A DNA stretch of 64,000 bases from Dermatemys mawii (Eukaryota; Chordata; Testudines; Dermatemydidae), in the NCBI GenBank assembly GCA_007922305.1, contig ML677358.1, positions 16,851,327 to 16,915,326 of the forward strand. The letters are read 5' to 3'. Below are positions 35,053 to 46,679 of the stretch, piece after piece (positions within the stretch are counted from its first letter, which is position 1; the number at the start of each line of letters is the position of its first letter). The translations under genes and the position numbers were made by a program. Under the pieces are notes generated by a model. That model was not told the DNA's origin, ran no database searches, and saw only the letters and a list, made by a program, of their open reading frames with translations.

Positions 35053-36409
35053 GTACTCCCTGGGCTGCTGTGAGACCTGCATGGAGCATGGTGTGTGCTT
35101 TGACAGGTAGCAGAGCCACTACTCTGAGCTGTTGTCAGGAGCATTGTGGTACTGTGCTGAAAGAACAAATTGACTAGATCTGGTGTGGGTGGAGGTGTTT
35201 GCAAGACTTGCTTAGAATTGGCGTGGTCATTGTAGCAGTTGGAATGTTACGAGCACTTTTGTGTGTGGACATGAAGCGTTTTACAAGGATTACAGGCAGA
35301 CAGACCTATAACATCCCCTTGTTAAAAACTGTACTACGGACACTTTGGCGATTTCCAGTTGACTGGCTGCCCTTGACATTGTAAACCTCTGAAGGAATCA
35401 CTTAGTTAATTTGATAAGCAGTATTGGCTACACCCTTTTACTTTTTACTGGGATTGCAAGTGAAAAACCTGTTTGATTTGAGAGATGACACAAATTGCTG
35501 CTTAATTGCAACACATTTTAAAAATGGCAGGAAAAGCTCTGAAACGATTATGATTTCTGGGCTTTCAAACCAAAAGAAGGGACTCACCAAAGCAATTTCA
35601 GTTCATTTCAAGTTTTCTAAACCTGCCTCGCCTAAGTGGGTTTAATTTTTTTCACCTGCCACTTATCCACTTTGAGAAACTTAATTGCAGCATTTGTGCA
35701 TAATTACCAGGTGATGGAATGTTGAGGGGATTGTTTCTTTGCAGATACTTAAAAAAAAAAGTTTTATGGAAAGGAAAGTCTGGTTTCGAGCCAGAATCAT
35801 TCCACTCTGCCGCCAGTACATACACACACACACACACTAACGTATATGTAGGTTTCCCCTTCCCCTCTTTATTGTAATATTTATTGAAAAAAAAATCCTC
35901 CATGGGGAAGCAAAGATTTTTTTCAAAGAAATGTGTCCGTGGGCTGTAGGGATGGCAGTTCAAACCATTGAAAGAAGGACACAGCTGTACACATCTAAGA
36001 AATTCACAGCTGGGTAAATAGGAGGAACATTCCTACATCTGCCCTTATAAATTATCTTTCACCTTTCAGATCCTTTGGCTTTCTGTTGTCTTGAATCACT
36101 TTAGTCAGAAGAGAGAGCTGGGTTTGCATTTTTCTCCTTCTGTTCACAGTATGTAGGTCAATGCTACCTAGGGAAGAAGAAAAAATGCAGTGTTCATTCT
36201 TTAGTGGCTTGTGGTGGTTGTGGTTTTCTTATCCTTCAAAGCCAAAGATCCTTCGGCAGAAGAATAAGGGAATCCTAATGGCTGGTGCATAAGCCAATAT
36301 ACAGTGAAAGTTAAGGGAAAACACAAGCTATGCTTCTAAAATGAGTTGTCACAAGTGTTGTTTGCCCGAATGTATCATGGAGGCTATTTAAAAACACCAT
36401 AGCAGAAGC
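35053..36409. other. unique sequence, nothing recognised
   Basis: An (AC)n tract at 35822-35837. AT-rich around 35640-35900. No gene or nameable repeat seen. Confidence 0.45.
35822..35837. repeat. (AC)n microsatellite
   Basis: Eight AC units. Confidence 0.95.
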
Positions 36410-37203
36410 TCAGACTAAATGTGTACCTCAAATCAGAAAAGACAGTAAGATGACCAAAAAAATGTCACCCTGGCTAAACACCAGAGTAATGGAGATCAAT
36501 TGAGACAAAAAGGTGTCCTTTAAAATTTGGAAGTCAAAACCTAGTGAGAATAATAGGAAGGAGCAGAAACTCTGGCAGGTTAAGTGTAAAAGTATAATAA
36601 AGCAGGCTAAGAAAGAATTGAGAGGCAACTTACTAAAGACACAAAAACTAACAATTTGTTTTAGTACATCAGAAGCAGGAAACTTGCCAGACAGGCAGTG
36701 GGGCCTCTAGGCTACAAAGGGGCTAAAGGAGCACACAGCAAAGATACCCACATGAAAGCGTCTTTTTGGATGACAGATCTGAAGTGCCATCCCATACTGT
36801 GTAAATAGCAGAGGTTTTAGTACCAATTGATAAATTAAACAGTAATAAATCACCAGTACTAAATGGTATTCACCCAAGAGTTCTGAATGAACTCAAATAT
36901 GAAATTGCAGAGCTACAAACTGTGTTATGTAACCTATCGCTAAAGCAAGCAAACTTCAGGCTTGCAGAGATGCCTGGAAAGTGGCTAATATAACGCCAGT
37001 GTTTAAAAAAAACTCCAGAGACAATCCTGGCAATTACAGGCCAGTGAGCTTAACTTCAGTGTTTAAAATTATAGTAAAGAACAGAATTGTCAGCCACATA
37101 AATGAACTTGATATATTGGGGAAGAGTCAATGCAGCTTTTGTAAAGGAAAATCGTGCCTCATCAACCTATTAGAATTCTTTAAGGGTATCAGCTACCATG
37201 TAG

Positions 37204-37387
37204 TCAAGAATCAGAGGGGTAGCCATGTTAGTCTGGAATTGCAGAAGTGACAGAGTCCTGTGGCACCTTAAAGACTAACTAAAGTTTTAGAGCATAAGCT
37301 TTCGTGGGCTAATACCCACTTCGTCGGATGGAGCTTATGCTCTAATACTTTAGTTAGTCTTTAAGGTGCCACAGGACTCTTTGTCAC
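37204..37387 (-). mobile_element. fold-back retroelement insertion with hammerhead-like core, copy 1
   Basis: The left arm 37247-37300 and right arm 37332-37387 are inverted copies with one substitution and a 2-nt length difference, separated by a 31-nt spacer. The insert is flanked by the perfect 13-bp duplication AGCTACCATGTAG (37191-37203 and 37388-37400). In the minus orientation the 3' end reads CAGACTAACATGGCTACCCC, TCTGATTC, matching the 3' end of copy 2. The 5' portion is inverted, the outcome expected from twin priming. Inferred to belong to a Penelope-like family because of the hammerhead-type core and inverted copies. Confidence 0.8.
37285..37328 (-). ncRNA. hammerhead-ribozyme-like motif, probably impaired
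   Basis: Minus strand, 5' to 3': CCGACGA (37321-37327), stem II GTGGG/CCCAC (37315-37319 with 37304-37308) closing the loop TATTAG, then GAAA (37300-37303), the short stem III AGC/GCT with loop TTAT (37291-37300), then the cleavage-site C (37290). This is the CUGANGA-stem-GAAA-stem-NUH layout of the hammerhead. Short stem III is the known form in Penelope-like elements, which act as dimers. Core base 4 is C instead of U, which should reduce or abolish cleavage. Stem I could not be verified. Confidence 0.55.
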
Positions 37388-37770
37388 AGCTACCATGTAG
37401 ATAAAGGTGATCCAGGTGATGTATTGTTCTTGGATTTTCAGAAAGTCTATGGACAAAGTCCCTCGCCAAAGGCTCTTAAGGAAACTAAGTAGTCATTGGA
37501 TAACAGGGAAGGTCCTCTTATGGATCAATAAAAGTGCCATCAGATTTTTTCATGACTATATGCAGAGAACAGGGCATGAGATAGGACTTTGGAAATAATT
37601 TGGTAAATATCCAGACAGTGCAGATATGTCTAATCAAGTTGATAGCTACTGCAATGTCAAGCTGATTGGTTAAATTAATCCATAATATTACTCAAGTGAA
37701 GCCACAGGGGTTTATTCTAGGGATGAATTTTGTTCTTCGTGTGTTTAATTAAAGAAGGTCTCAGTAACCT

Positions 37771-38051
37771 AGGAGATCCACAAGTTGAAAATTAGACCAC
37801 CCCCCAAGAACGGTGTAAAGTTCCACCCCTCCCATCCTCCCAGCACTGCACTTTAAAGAAGAAACACAATATTTTGTCACAGCAAATTGAAACGTGTTTT
37901 TTATTTTCCCCAGAAAATGACCATCTTTTATTTTTGTTGCACACATTTTATTTCATCACATTTTTAAAGCAATTCATTGGGGGAAAACCCCCACACAAAG
38001 ACAGGTGGAAATGTTTTGTTTCCCTGACAACGCCCAGCTGCAAATTCTGAC
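37771..38051. other. unique sequence, nothing recognised
   Basis: No gene. It may include a relic of the TA-flanked family of 62621-63046 (CATTTTTAAAGCAATTCATT). Confidence 0.35.
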
Positions 38052-38320
38052 TGAGTTTAAGGCCAGAAGAAACCACCAAATCATCCAGTCTGACCACCTG
38101 TCAAGCACGGGCTACTAACAAAAACTAGCACCCACCCACTAAGCCCAACAACTGGAATTAGAGCAACGTACTGAAGCCCACAGGAGACTAGACTATGATT
38201 TGCCACAGGCAGAGAATAAGAGGGACCGAGGTCCCTGCAACATCAGGGAAATGATTAAGTGAGATATCCCAGATAATCCTAGCAAGTGACCCACACCCCC
38301 ATACTGCAGAGAAAAGCGCC
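38052..38320 (-). mobile_element. CR1 LINE 3' end, different subfamily
   Basis: GAGTTTAAGGCCAGAAGAAA, CATCCAGTCTGACCACCTG, CCACTAAGCCCAACAACTGG, CACAGGAGACTAGACTATG, GCCACAGGCAGAGAATAAG and GAAATGATTAAGTGAGATAT follow the reverse complement of a CR1 subfamily 3' UTR common in turtles. Confidence 0.85.
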
Positions 38321-39872
38321 AATCTGATCTAGGGCAAAATGCTGACAAAATTGGACATTTTTCAAGAAAACTTTCATGTTATGAAAAAACTGTTTTTGGG
38401 GAGGAAGAAAATTTCTGCCCCAAAGTTTATGCTTAGCTCTTAGCTTTGTAGATCTAAAAACCTTAAATCTGGCAAATAACGTATAACTATCAACAATGTT
38501 TGGTTTCTTAAAATAGCGGCTGGGACTCAACACTCTTAGAAGTGTAATTCAGTATTTGCTAACAAGCGAAACTCTCTCTAGACGTCCATATGCTACAGAT
38601 ATGACAGGGAAGTAAAAACGGAAAAGCCTGAACTTGCTTTAGTCTAAATAAGCTAAAACAAAGGGAAGTGTAGTCATTACTGCAACTAGAATAATAATGT
38701 CAAAATGCTGACAGCCAGTTGTGGGATAAGATATTTATTCTTACAGAGCAAACATTTATTTTTCTCACTTTGAATAACTTCCCATACAAAGTGCACAAAG
38801 ACCACATTTTCTAATGTGTAATTTCTGTAAAATGAAGCCCACAATTTTGCATGGGAAGCTTTTTTTGTATGTGCAGCCTTTTGTGTGCAAAAAAAGTCAG
38901 ATACTTTATAAATTTGCTACCCTGTTTGCACACAGATGTTCTAATTTTTTTTTTACACACTACTTGTGAAAGATTGTCTATGCAATGTTTGGCATGTGCA
39001 GTTTTACAAGGCGGGTTTTAAACAATGCTAGAATTTTGCATTGAAAGTTTCAGAGGCCACACTGAATCCTCTTTGAACACTTAGTCCAATGTATCCTTGG
39101 GCAGCAAGAAAGAGATGGAAGAAATGGTTTTAGACACCTGCTGGATGTGCCTCGTGATAAATTCTAGCTATCTACTGTCTCAGTGTATAGCTAGAGCAAT
39201 CCAGACATGTTTCTTTTTCGTTTCTGATCTCTACACGATTAGCCTAATTAGAATTCAGCTTGACTCAGAGTTTATCATTGCCAGGTAACCAAATAAGATC
39301 ATGGTTTGAAATGATCATTGGTGGTGGGAATGCTGATGATATTATATGCTTGATTTGTTGTCTAAGGTGAGCAATGACCAGAAAAATTTGGGGCAACTAT
39401 GCTATTGGAAATGCCAAGAAATATATCTATTTACAGATCAAATCCTATTTTCTACATACATACACTGGGGTGCTCAGTGTGGGTAAGAGGTGTGAGGAGA
39501 GTTTTGCCCAGTATTTCTGTGATATACGGTAAAATCAAATGTCTGCTCTCAATTCCACTGAGGTGCAGGGAAATGCACTTGTGTCTCTGAGAGCAGAGTT
39601 TGACCCTATATCTATGCAGCGTTTGTAACAGCATTATTTGTGATTTAGTGGGATTGCACTTGATCCTACACAGGGTTTTCTTGAGCTAACTGTTGAATTA
39701 CCTGTTCACTATCACAAGACGTCATAAAATGTCACACACTATAATCACTCGGCTCACTGCAATTAGCTGGTGACTTTTATATCACAATATTTTCTGCCAT
39801 GTCCTGAGCTCAGTATTGTGATGGTGGTGTTATCCCTCTTCCTATAAGGACAGAAGCATGTGTGTATATGTG
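38321..39872. other. unique sequence, nothing recognised
   Basis: Mostly AT-rich, with no recognisable repeat or gene. The stretch 38330-38460 has GACAAAATTGGACATTTTTC words that may be another relic of the TA-flanked family. Confidence 0.4.
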
Positions 39873-40066
39873 ATAGAATCATAGAATATCAGGGTTGGAA
39901 GGGATCTCAGAGGTCATCTAGTCTAATCCCTGCTCAAAGCAGGAACAATCCCCAGTTAAATAATCCAACAGATTTTTGCCCCATATCCCTAAATGGTCTC
40001 CTCAAGGATTGAGCTCACAACGCTGGGTTTAGGAGGCCAAAGCTCAAATCACTGAGCTATCCCTCT
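39873..40066 (-). repeat. full-length tRNA-derived SINE with CR1 tail
   Basis: On the minus strand the element begins AAAGAGGGATAGCTCAGTG with an A box (TAGCTCAGTGA..., about 40050-40060) and a B box GAGCTCAATCC (40007-40016), then CTTGAGGAGACCATTTAGGG and ATATGGGGCAAAAATC, and ends in the CR1-type tail CCTTCCAACCCTGATATTC plus TATGATTC. The tRNA-like head has no anticodon arm or isotype I can define, and sits in a SINE, so it is not a tRNA gene. It is the reference copy for the truncated ones at 1256 and 50177. Confidence 0.9.
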
Positions 40067-40821
40067 TTCTGCGGTGAGCTAAGAAATTTTGGTAGAGAAT
40101 GGACAACTGGAACATACAGTCGACAACTAATGCGCAATGACTGAATCTTGAGGAGCACACTCAATATGGCTGTAGACTTTATAGACCTGAACCGGATTCC
40201 ACTGATGCCAATAGTAGAAGGCCTGGGCTGCCTTTCCATGATCGGTCAATCCATCTCTCCCCACTTGTCAGTCAGAGGTCACAATGGACCGTGCTTTGCC
40301 CAATTATTGTAGATCATTGATATTTCTCGAGTTACTTTTCTCAACCTGTGAGGCTCGGTCTTGTATTTGTTTTCCTTTCAGGCCATTTTCCCCCCACTCC
40401 CTTCTCTTCCCAGCACTTTCCTAGTACAGTCTATCAGTCTTGTGTTCCCACATGACTCCCACTAATTACAGACTTATCTTGCTGTTTAATGCTACCGCCT
40501 CCTTTCTAGCCAGTTGCTGAGAGAGGCCATTAGCTAAAAATACATCATCCTTCAGCTTTGAACTTGAAGTCCACTTGCTAAGCATTTGATACAGTTTTAA
40601 TAAATGAGGGGAGAGCAGAAAAACACAGCGGAGGAATGAAAATAGTCTCCTGGGAGCAGAGTTGTCAGAAAGTTATGGCTTCATTCTAATTCTGTTAGTT
40701 AATGATTGTTCCTACCCACATCAGTCCCATTGTCAACTGACTCTTTGAAAAGTGCTACCTACATTCTAGTAAAGATGTATAAAGAGGCAGGGATTAAATA
40801 GCACAGACAATAAATTCAGGT
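40067..40821. other. unique sequence, nothing recognised
   Basis: No gene or nameable repeat seen. Confidence 0.45.
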
Positions 40822-40916
40822 CCTGACACCATTACCTCATTTAAGGCCCCTTATGCAAATATTGACTGTTTCTCAGTATTTGCATAAGGGGCCTTTTATT
40901 GTACATTGGTGTCAGG
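40822..40916. repeat. 95-bp nested palindrome with octamer motifs
   Basis: The outer arms CCTGACACCA (40822-40831) and TGGTGTCAGG (40907-40916) and the inner arms of 19 bases (40843-40861, AAGGCCCCTTATGCAAATA, with 40877-40895) are perfectly inverse. Short unpaired spacers (11 bases each) and a 15-base centre separate them. Each inner arm carries the POU octamer ATGCAAAT. No clear target duplication was found. It may be a MITE of unknown family or a structured regulatory element. Confidence 0.7.
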
Positions 40917-41072
40917 GGAAGCTTATTCTTTGCACTTTATGGTGTGAAATCCCAACCCCAGTTTGAGTAATTATGCAGGGTCTTCCTTCTCTGTGCCTCC
41001 AAGCATCTTGCCTGAATTCCTGCCCTGAAAGTTCTTCCTGATTAGGCTGATACACTGGTGATTGCTCTAAAG

Positions 41073-41262
41073 TGGTTTTCAAACTTGTTGAGTTACAATT
41101 TTTGGTTGTCCCTCCACCCCCTGCCCCCAACCTACCCCTCCCTTCTCACCTCTCTACTGAGGTGAGTCAGGGCATAGGTAGCACTCTCTCCCTGAGCCCT
41201 GCCCTATGGGGCTGGCCCCAGATCCCTTGCGGGGGGCACGGCCCATAGTTTGCAAAGCTCTG
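41073..41262. mobile_element. hAT-like MITE
   Basis: Left end TGGTTTTCAAACTTG and right end AGTTTGCAAAGCTCTG-type sequence are imperfect inverted repeats. The flanks CTCTAAAG (41065-41072) and CTGTAAAG (41263-41270) match at 7 of 8 positions. The interior is C-rich with no coding content. Confidence 0.55.
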
Positions 41263-41394
41263 CTGTAAAGTGTATGGCTGTGCGCCATTTCCCTAGCTAT
41301 GACCCCTTGAACTATGGGCTGGGAAGGAGGTTGGAGTTAAGAGCCACTACAGCAGCTCTATGCTACTGAAGGATTCCCCTACACTAGGGGTTCT

Positions 41395-41713
41395 CAGTCT
41401 TTTTCTTTCTGAGCCCCCTCCCCACCCCAAACATGCTATAAAAACTCCATGGCCCATTTGTGCCACAACAACTGTTTCTCTGCATATAAAAGCCAGACAT
41501 TAGTGGGTAGCAGGCAGGACCCTTGCCCAGGCCCCATGCCACAGGGGGCCCTGCAAAGCTAAGTTGCTCAGGCTTTGACTTCAGCCCCAGGTGGTGGAGT
41601 TTGGCTTTCTGCTCTGGGCCCCAGCACGTCTAATGCTTACCCTGCTTGGCGGACCCCCTGAAACTTGCTTGTGGCTCCCCAGGAAGCCCTGGACCCCTCG
41701 CTGAGAACCACTG
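41395..41713. mobile_element. hAT-type MITE
   Basis: Left end TAGGGGTTCTCAGTC and right end CGCTGAGAACCACTG are inverted repeats. Flanks CCCTACAC (41387-41394) and TTCTACAC (41714-41721) agree at 6 of 8 positions. The interior contains ACATGCTATAAAAACTCC and GCCACAACAACTGTTTCTC, typical of a turtle element. 319 bp, no transposase. Confidence 0.75.
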
Positions 41714-41721
41714 TTCTACAC

Positions 41722-44700
41722 CGTGGGGAATTCCGCACCGGTCAGATGTCCCAGCTTTGTGCTGGGAGACCTGCCCAAAGGTGGCCTAGTGATGCAGAGA
41801 ATCTGGCCTTTTAATTTCATGTGCCCAGCTACCAGAGCACTCCCGAAACTCTGTATCTAGCACTCTGCCATGTGTATTTAAAATATGCACGTCAGCACAC
41901 TAGGCAATTATTGAAGCTCATTACAGTGAGAATGAAAATACACATTTTTCAAAAATATGTTGTTTGCAATACTAATCTTATTTTAGAATGCACACTGAGT
42001 AATTGAATCCATAGAAACTAACAAGAAAACATACTGACTCATAAATAGGCTGATCTAGTACAATATTTTATTATGTAGCTTACCCACATGACAGCAGCTT
42101 TTTCTCCTATTCAAAATAGGAATGCGTACATTTTGTTCTTATTTATTTTACCATGAGAAATAAGGAAGCTTTTCATAATGAAATCCAGCAGTTCATTTGT
42201 ATCCTGCTGCACACAGTAACATCTCTTGTGTATGGAAGGGTGGGGAGATAGACGAATGGTCAGACCAAAATCTAGTGAGTATTTCATTGATTTACTCATT
42301 CTGAGCAACTTCACTGTTAAGAGCAGCAGCTAGACCTTAGTTCGCTATGCAAAGAGCCAAGTTACGCAATTGCACAGAGTAGCAATGCAGCAGGGATAGA
42401 TTTGGGACCACATGATTTCTGTGTAGACAAGCATAACATACAGTCAAGCAATATACACTTGTGAATAGCACTTTAATCACAATATTCTTTGAACCGATAT
42501 AGATGAATAATACATGAGCTGACACCACTTCATAGCCAAATAGTTACTCTACAGTCATCTACCCTCAGTACATAATAGCAAACAAACCACAAAACTTTAT
42601 ACTCTGCCCTCTTGTGGAAACACGCCAAAGTGGAAGGAGTATCGCAGAATACACAGACAGCTGTAATGCTTTTTCTTTTCTTTTTTTCTAGCAGCCACAG
42701 TGCAGGCTGAAGCCAGGTTGCTTTGATGACTATAATTTAGAGGTATTGAAAGAAAAGAAAAACAAAACGTTCTGAGTGGGCCGGTTCCTCCCATTTGTGT
42801 CATTCCCTATTATGCAGAAGCACTTCTGAATTTTAACAAGCAGCCTTCAAAGCAGAGACTGAAGGCCCAATAACATGATGTGACTCACTTAGTCTAGTAA
42901 CAGTAACACTAGAGACTGTCTTGGTAAGAGTAGAAAGCTCATGGTGGTAATTACTGGTTTTTTTTAAAAAAAGCTTAGTGTAGGGAAATAGATTGCGCCA
43001 ACTGGAGAAACTGCTGTTTCTATGACAAAACCAAGTTTGTCTGGGATGGAGCAGAAAAAGGATCAAGAAGTAAGACCCAGGTGTAGGCATTAAGGGTGAA
43101 AGGAGGATAGATATATAGGTATCTTGTTTGTGATGGGTCTAACCAGCTAGACCTTGCCCATTCCGTGTGGACTGCATGGTTCTGACACGGGGAAGGAGTG
43201 GCCTTGAGGGTATTCAAAGTGCATCTCAAATGAGAAGATAATGCATATTCCACTCTCCTCCTATCAGGCTTCGTCCCGAACGAATCCCTTTTGGCACCTT
43301 TGTCCTTAATTCCCTCTGTCTCATGAGCCCTTTGCCTCACTGGAACATGGAGGTAGAGCAGCTGAAGTCTGACATTTTATCCAAAATTGGTTCTTTCCTC
43401 TGCTTTATGAACCAAATATAAAGGCAGGAAATGTTGGGGAGATTAAAAAAAAATCAGCAGCTTCTGTTTTTCATCTTTTGTCTTCAAAGAAAAGAAAATA
43501 ATTGATCCAAGGATGTAAATATCTGCTTCTTTGAGGTGGCCTGAGGACACGCTGGCTGTATAAGCCTTTTTACTCCACTTTAATTAGTTGTAATTGTGTT
43601 AGGTAACTTATGAAGATACGTACTCAGTGTGGGTGAAATGCTGCTCTTTTGCTCAAAGCCTGAGTTAAAGAGCATTGTACAGATGTCCAGTACCCTCCAC
43701 TGCACTATCCACAACAAGGAGGCAGGGTACAGATTTCTGCACACTCAGTTGCAGGTTTTATTACACCACCATGCAGTGTTTGTGGCCAGTGGATCTGCAC
43801 ATAGACCAAGTCACCACGCCCCCACCTCAGTCCTTCTCAGTGCTCCTAGAGGAGGGAGTGGAGGGGCATCTGGTTCTTAGCACAGCAGAAACATACAGAT
43901 CCCATCCTTCCATAGGCAAAGGGAATTGGGTGCTGTCTTCTTGAAGAAGTGAAGGACCATTCGCATTTCCACTTGTCTGCATTGCCCATTTAATTCCTTA
44001 GCCTCACCCCTTCCTCTATAGCTCTCATGCTGTGGTACTTGCAGAGAAAAAGACTAATTCTAGCATCCTAAACCAGACACATTTCTGCCACTCACAGATG
44101 TCTCCTGCTGGCTTGTATTGTCAGCATACCGGCTTCCTCTAAACTAGACTGAGACTAATATTCATGCAGCTGGAGAGCCGTGTGGTTATATGTTGAAGTT
44201 ATACTGAGATGTAATACTTGGGGAAAACCCTGAAATCATTAGCAGGCCTCACTGAGGGAAAGCTCCCATACTGAAGTCAATGGGTTGTTTTACACAAATA
44301 AGGGCTACAAGATTTGTAGCTGCAAATAATAACCACCCTCTTAAAGCGGAAAGTTTTCACCTTTTCCTAGCTGACTCTCACTAAAATGCTGCATGCCTTT
44401 GGCTAATCAATCAAGCTAATGGATGGATTTGTGGTAAATTCCCAATTTTCCTGCAGGCCAGCAACATCTGAATGTTGTGGGGTGGCTTACTTCATTATCC
44501 TGTGAAGAGAGCCCAATGAAAGGCATTGGAGAAGTGAACATGGTCACGGTGCATGACAGGTATCACTGCTCCTGACCAACTGAGCTCCGTCAGACACCAG
44601 TGGCTATGCTCACTATGTACATCTGCAATGGCGTTCTGACTGGGGGCAGGAGGGGAAAATTGGCTATAATACCAGGCAAGGCCTAACTCTTCTGAGGAGA

Positions 44701-44743
44701 TCCATAGCATCTACACACAAAACAGGGAGGATTTCAGTTCTCT
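41722..44743. other. unique sequence, nothing recognised
   Basis: About 3 kb without recognised repeats apart from a possible palindrome relic near 44262. T/A low complexity at 42956-42973. Open frames up to 106 codons (minus, 43020-43340) have no recognisable product. Confidence 0.45.
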
Positions 44744-44816
44744 CTTCATCCAAAGCCCACTAAAGTTAAAGGGAATCTGTCTGTTCATTAGCTTCAATGA
44801 ATTTTGGATCAGACCC
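44744..44816. repeat. palindromic MITE-like element
   Basis: CTTCATCCAAAGCCCACTAA at the left and GCTTCAATGAATTTTGGATC at the right are imperfectly inverse. Same family as 16616-16685. Confidence 0.6.
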
Positions 44817-46679
44817 TTGCTCAGATCTCACTTGAAAGGCTACCACACAGTAAATCACAGGAAACTCCATTGACCTATCTTGGAAGGATGAAGAGCTGTG
44901 TCCACACTCCTTGGCTTGGAACTTGTCGTTCCAGAGAGTCTGCGTAGTTCGATGGCCACAAAGCTGCCCCCTTCAGCACTAGGATGAATATGACGTGGGC
45001 TTTGCAGTGAGATACAGTTGAGAGGTATGAAGAGTGCTGCAGCCTTGCCAGGACTCTGGCTCATTTTCATTCTCTTTAGGGGGACTTTTCTGTGAAACCA
45101 GAATGTGGCTGGAAAAGAAGGAACGAGGCTCTGTGCTTATGTAACATGGAGCGATGAAGTTATAGGATCGGCAGCAAAAGTCCTTTCCAGTCCTTTCTTC
45201 CCACTGTGTCACCATAGCTCCACTTTGGTGTGGTGTGGGGTGCACACATTCTGCCTCCCAACCAGTCTCCTTTTCTCATGCCTGGCGGCCTTCTTCACCC
45301 CTCCCTGCTGTGCCAGTCAAAGATCCTGCCATGGGTGGCATGTTTCTCAGCCTGTTTTTGTTTCTGAAACAAACTGCAGTGGGGAATCCAAAAATTCTGT
45401 GAAAGAGCTTGATTTCCCAGAAGGATTGCTGCCCTCATTTCCCAAAGGGGCTGGAATGAGAGAGGTCTCTGTGTTCAGACCAGGATCCTTCTCATAAAAC
45501 AATAGAATAAAATAAAACAAAACAAATCTTTTGAAAATCAATGGGAGGAAACCTGCATTTTAACCGCACTGTTCGGTATGTTTTTAGCTCTGCGTGTCGA
45601 AGGCTCAGGCAACCTGCTTAATCCTGCAGCTGAAGCGTGGAGAAGACAGACACAAAATTTTGCTTTTATTTTTTCCTGAAGCTGAATGAGTAGCACATGG
45701 TGACTAAGTCTGAATGCATACAGCGCTGCCATTCTGAATTCAAATAGCGCCTCTTAAGTCCACACCAGCTATGGGCAGGCCTTCAGAGGACTACTGGATT
45801 TGGCAGTTAATCAAGTATGCAAAAAATAAGGGGGAAACCTCAGCAGAGTAGTGGTGGAAAAAGAATAAAAAGCTATCCACTTTCAATCTCTCTCTAAATG
45901 CATGAACTTGGAGTCCAGAACCCACATGGGCATAACTCTCAACCATAAAGAGGGAGACATGTCTCAGCTGGAGGAAACTTAGCAGTAAAGCAATGAGTGT
46001 TGAGCAGAATCAGATTTATTAGGGGGGTTTACACCTTTCCAGTAAGCAAAAGCATCAAATTATAAAAGGCTCCTTCTACCCCTTCTCAAAAGCATGAAGG
46101 TTAAAACAGTATTGAAAACCCTACCCATCTGCCTAGGTAACCTACCTCCGGTTGTGTCCCCTCGGGAGAGGAACAATAGACTTGCATTGAATTTTGGTGG
46201 CAGTTTTTGCTGGTGTATAAAATGCAGCACATAAGATCAGGAGTAGATTTAAGAATAAGAGCCCAGTGGGCAAATGAACTAGATGAGGAGAAGGGTGATC
46301 CAATAAAAAGGCCCTGGGCTAATGCAAACGTGGTCCTTTCAGATAAGACCTTAAAAAAGCGAGGATATGTTTAAGATTGCATCCCCAAGAGGAGAGAGGT
46401 TAGAGTGATGCATTTGTCCTTTGGGGCATGGAGTTAGATTAGCTGCAGTAGTTCATCCACCATAAATGGGTGCTGTGCTCTTTTAAATATCAATGGCAGG
46501 AGAAAGGAATTGCTTGCAGCCGTCGACAATTTATGGTCTGAATTATGTGCAGTTGTTCCTTCTGCAAAATTTTATGTACACAGAATGGAAGCGCAATGCT
46601 GAGACTGCTACTACCTAGGGGTAGATTACAATGCCATTTTAATACTGTTTAATAGACTGAAATGGACACTCAGTAGTAA
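44817..46679. other. unique sequence, nothing recognised
   Basis: The 130-codon frame 45105-45497 (plus) has no recognisable domain and is overlapped by minus-strand frames. An A-rich run lies near 45497-45530. No known repeat named. Confidence 0.4.

Larger units (their letters stand above)
36410..37770 (+). pseudogene. decayed CR1/L3-type LINE reverse transcriptase fragment
   Basis: Translated pieces in order match the linker and RT domain of CR1-clade LINEs: KIWKSKPSENNRKEQKLW (about 36520), NKSPVLNGIHPRVLNEL (about 36845), ANITPVFKKNSRDNPGNYRP then VSLTSVFKIIV (36981 on), GKSQCSFCKGKSCLINLLEF (about 37120), DVLFLDFQKVY (37418 on), DKVPRQRLLRKLSS (about 37450) and, near 37705, PQGFILG, which corresponds to the PQGSVLG motif. 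The catalytic FADD-type box is not reached. Several stops and frameshifts (for example near 37450) show it is dead. It is interrupted by the insert at 37204-37387; removing the insert and one duplication copy restores frame. Confidence 0.85.

Noticed and set aside
37247..37387. The 55-bp inverted repeat as a microRNA gene
   Set aside because: Explained by a retroelement with an inverted 5' end and target duplications. No conservation evidence for a microRNA.
39990..40066. tRNA-like sequence with A and B boxes
   Set aside because: It is the head of a SINE. It continues directly into a CR1 tail and has no proper tRNA fold that I can define.
45105..45497. 130-codon plus-strand open frame
   Set aside because: Unrecognised, overlapped by minus-strand frames, no supporting signal.
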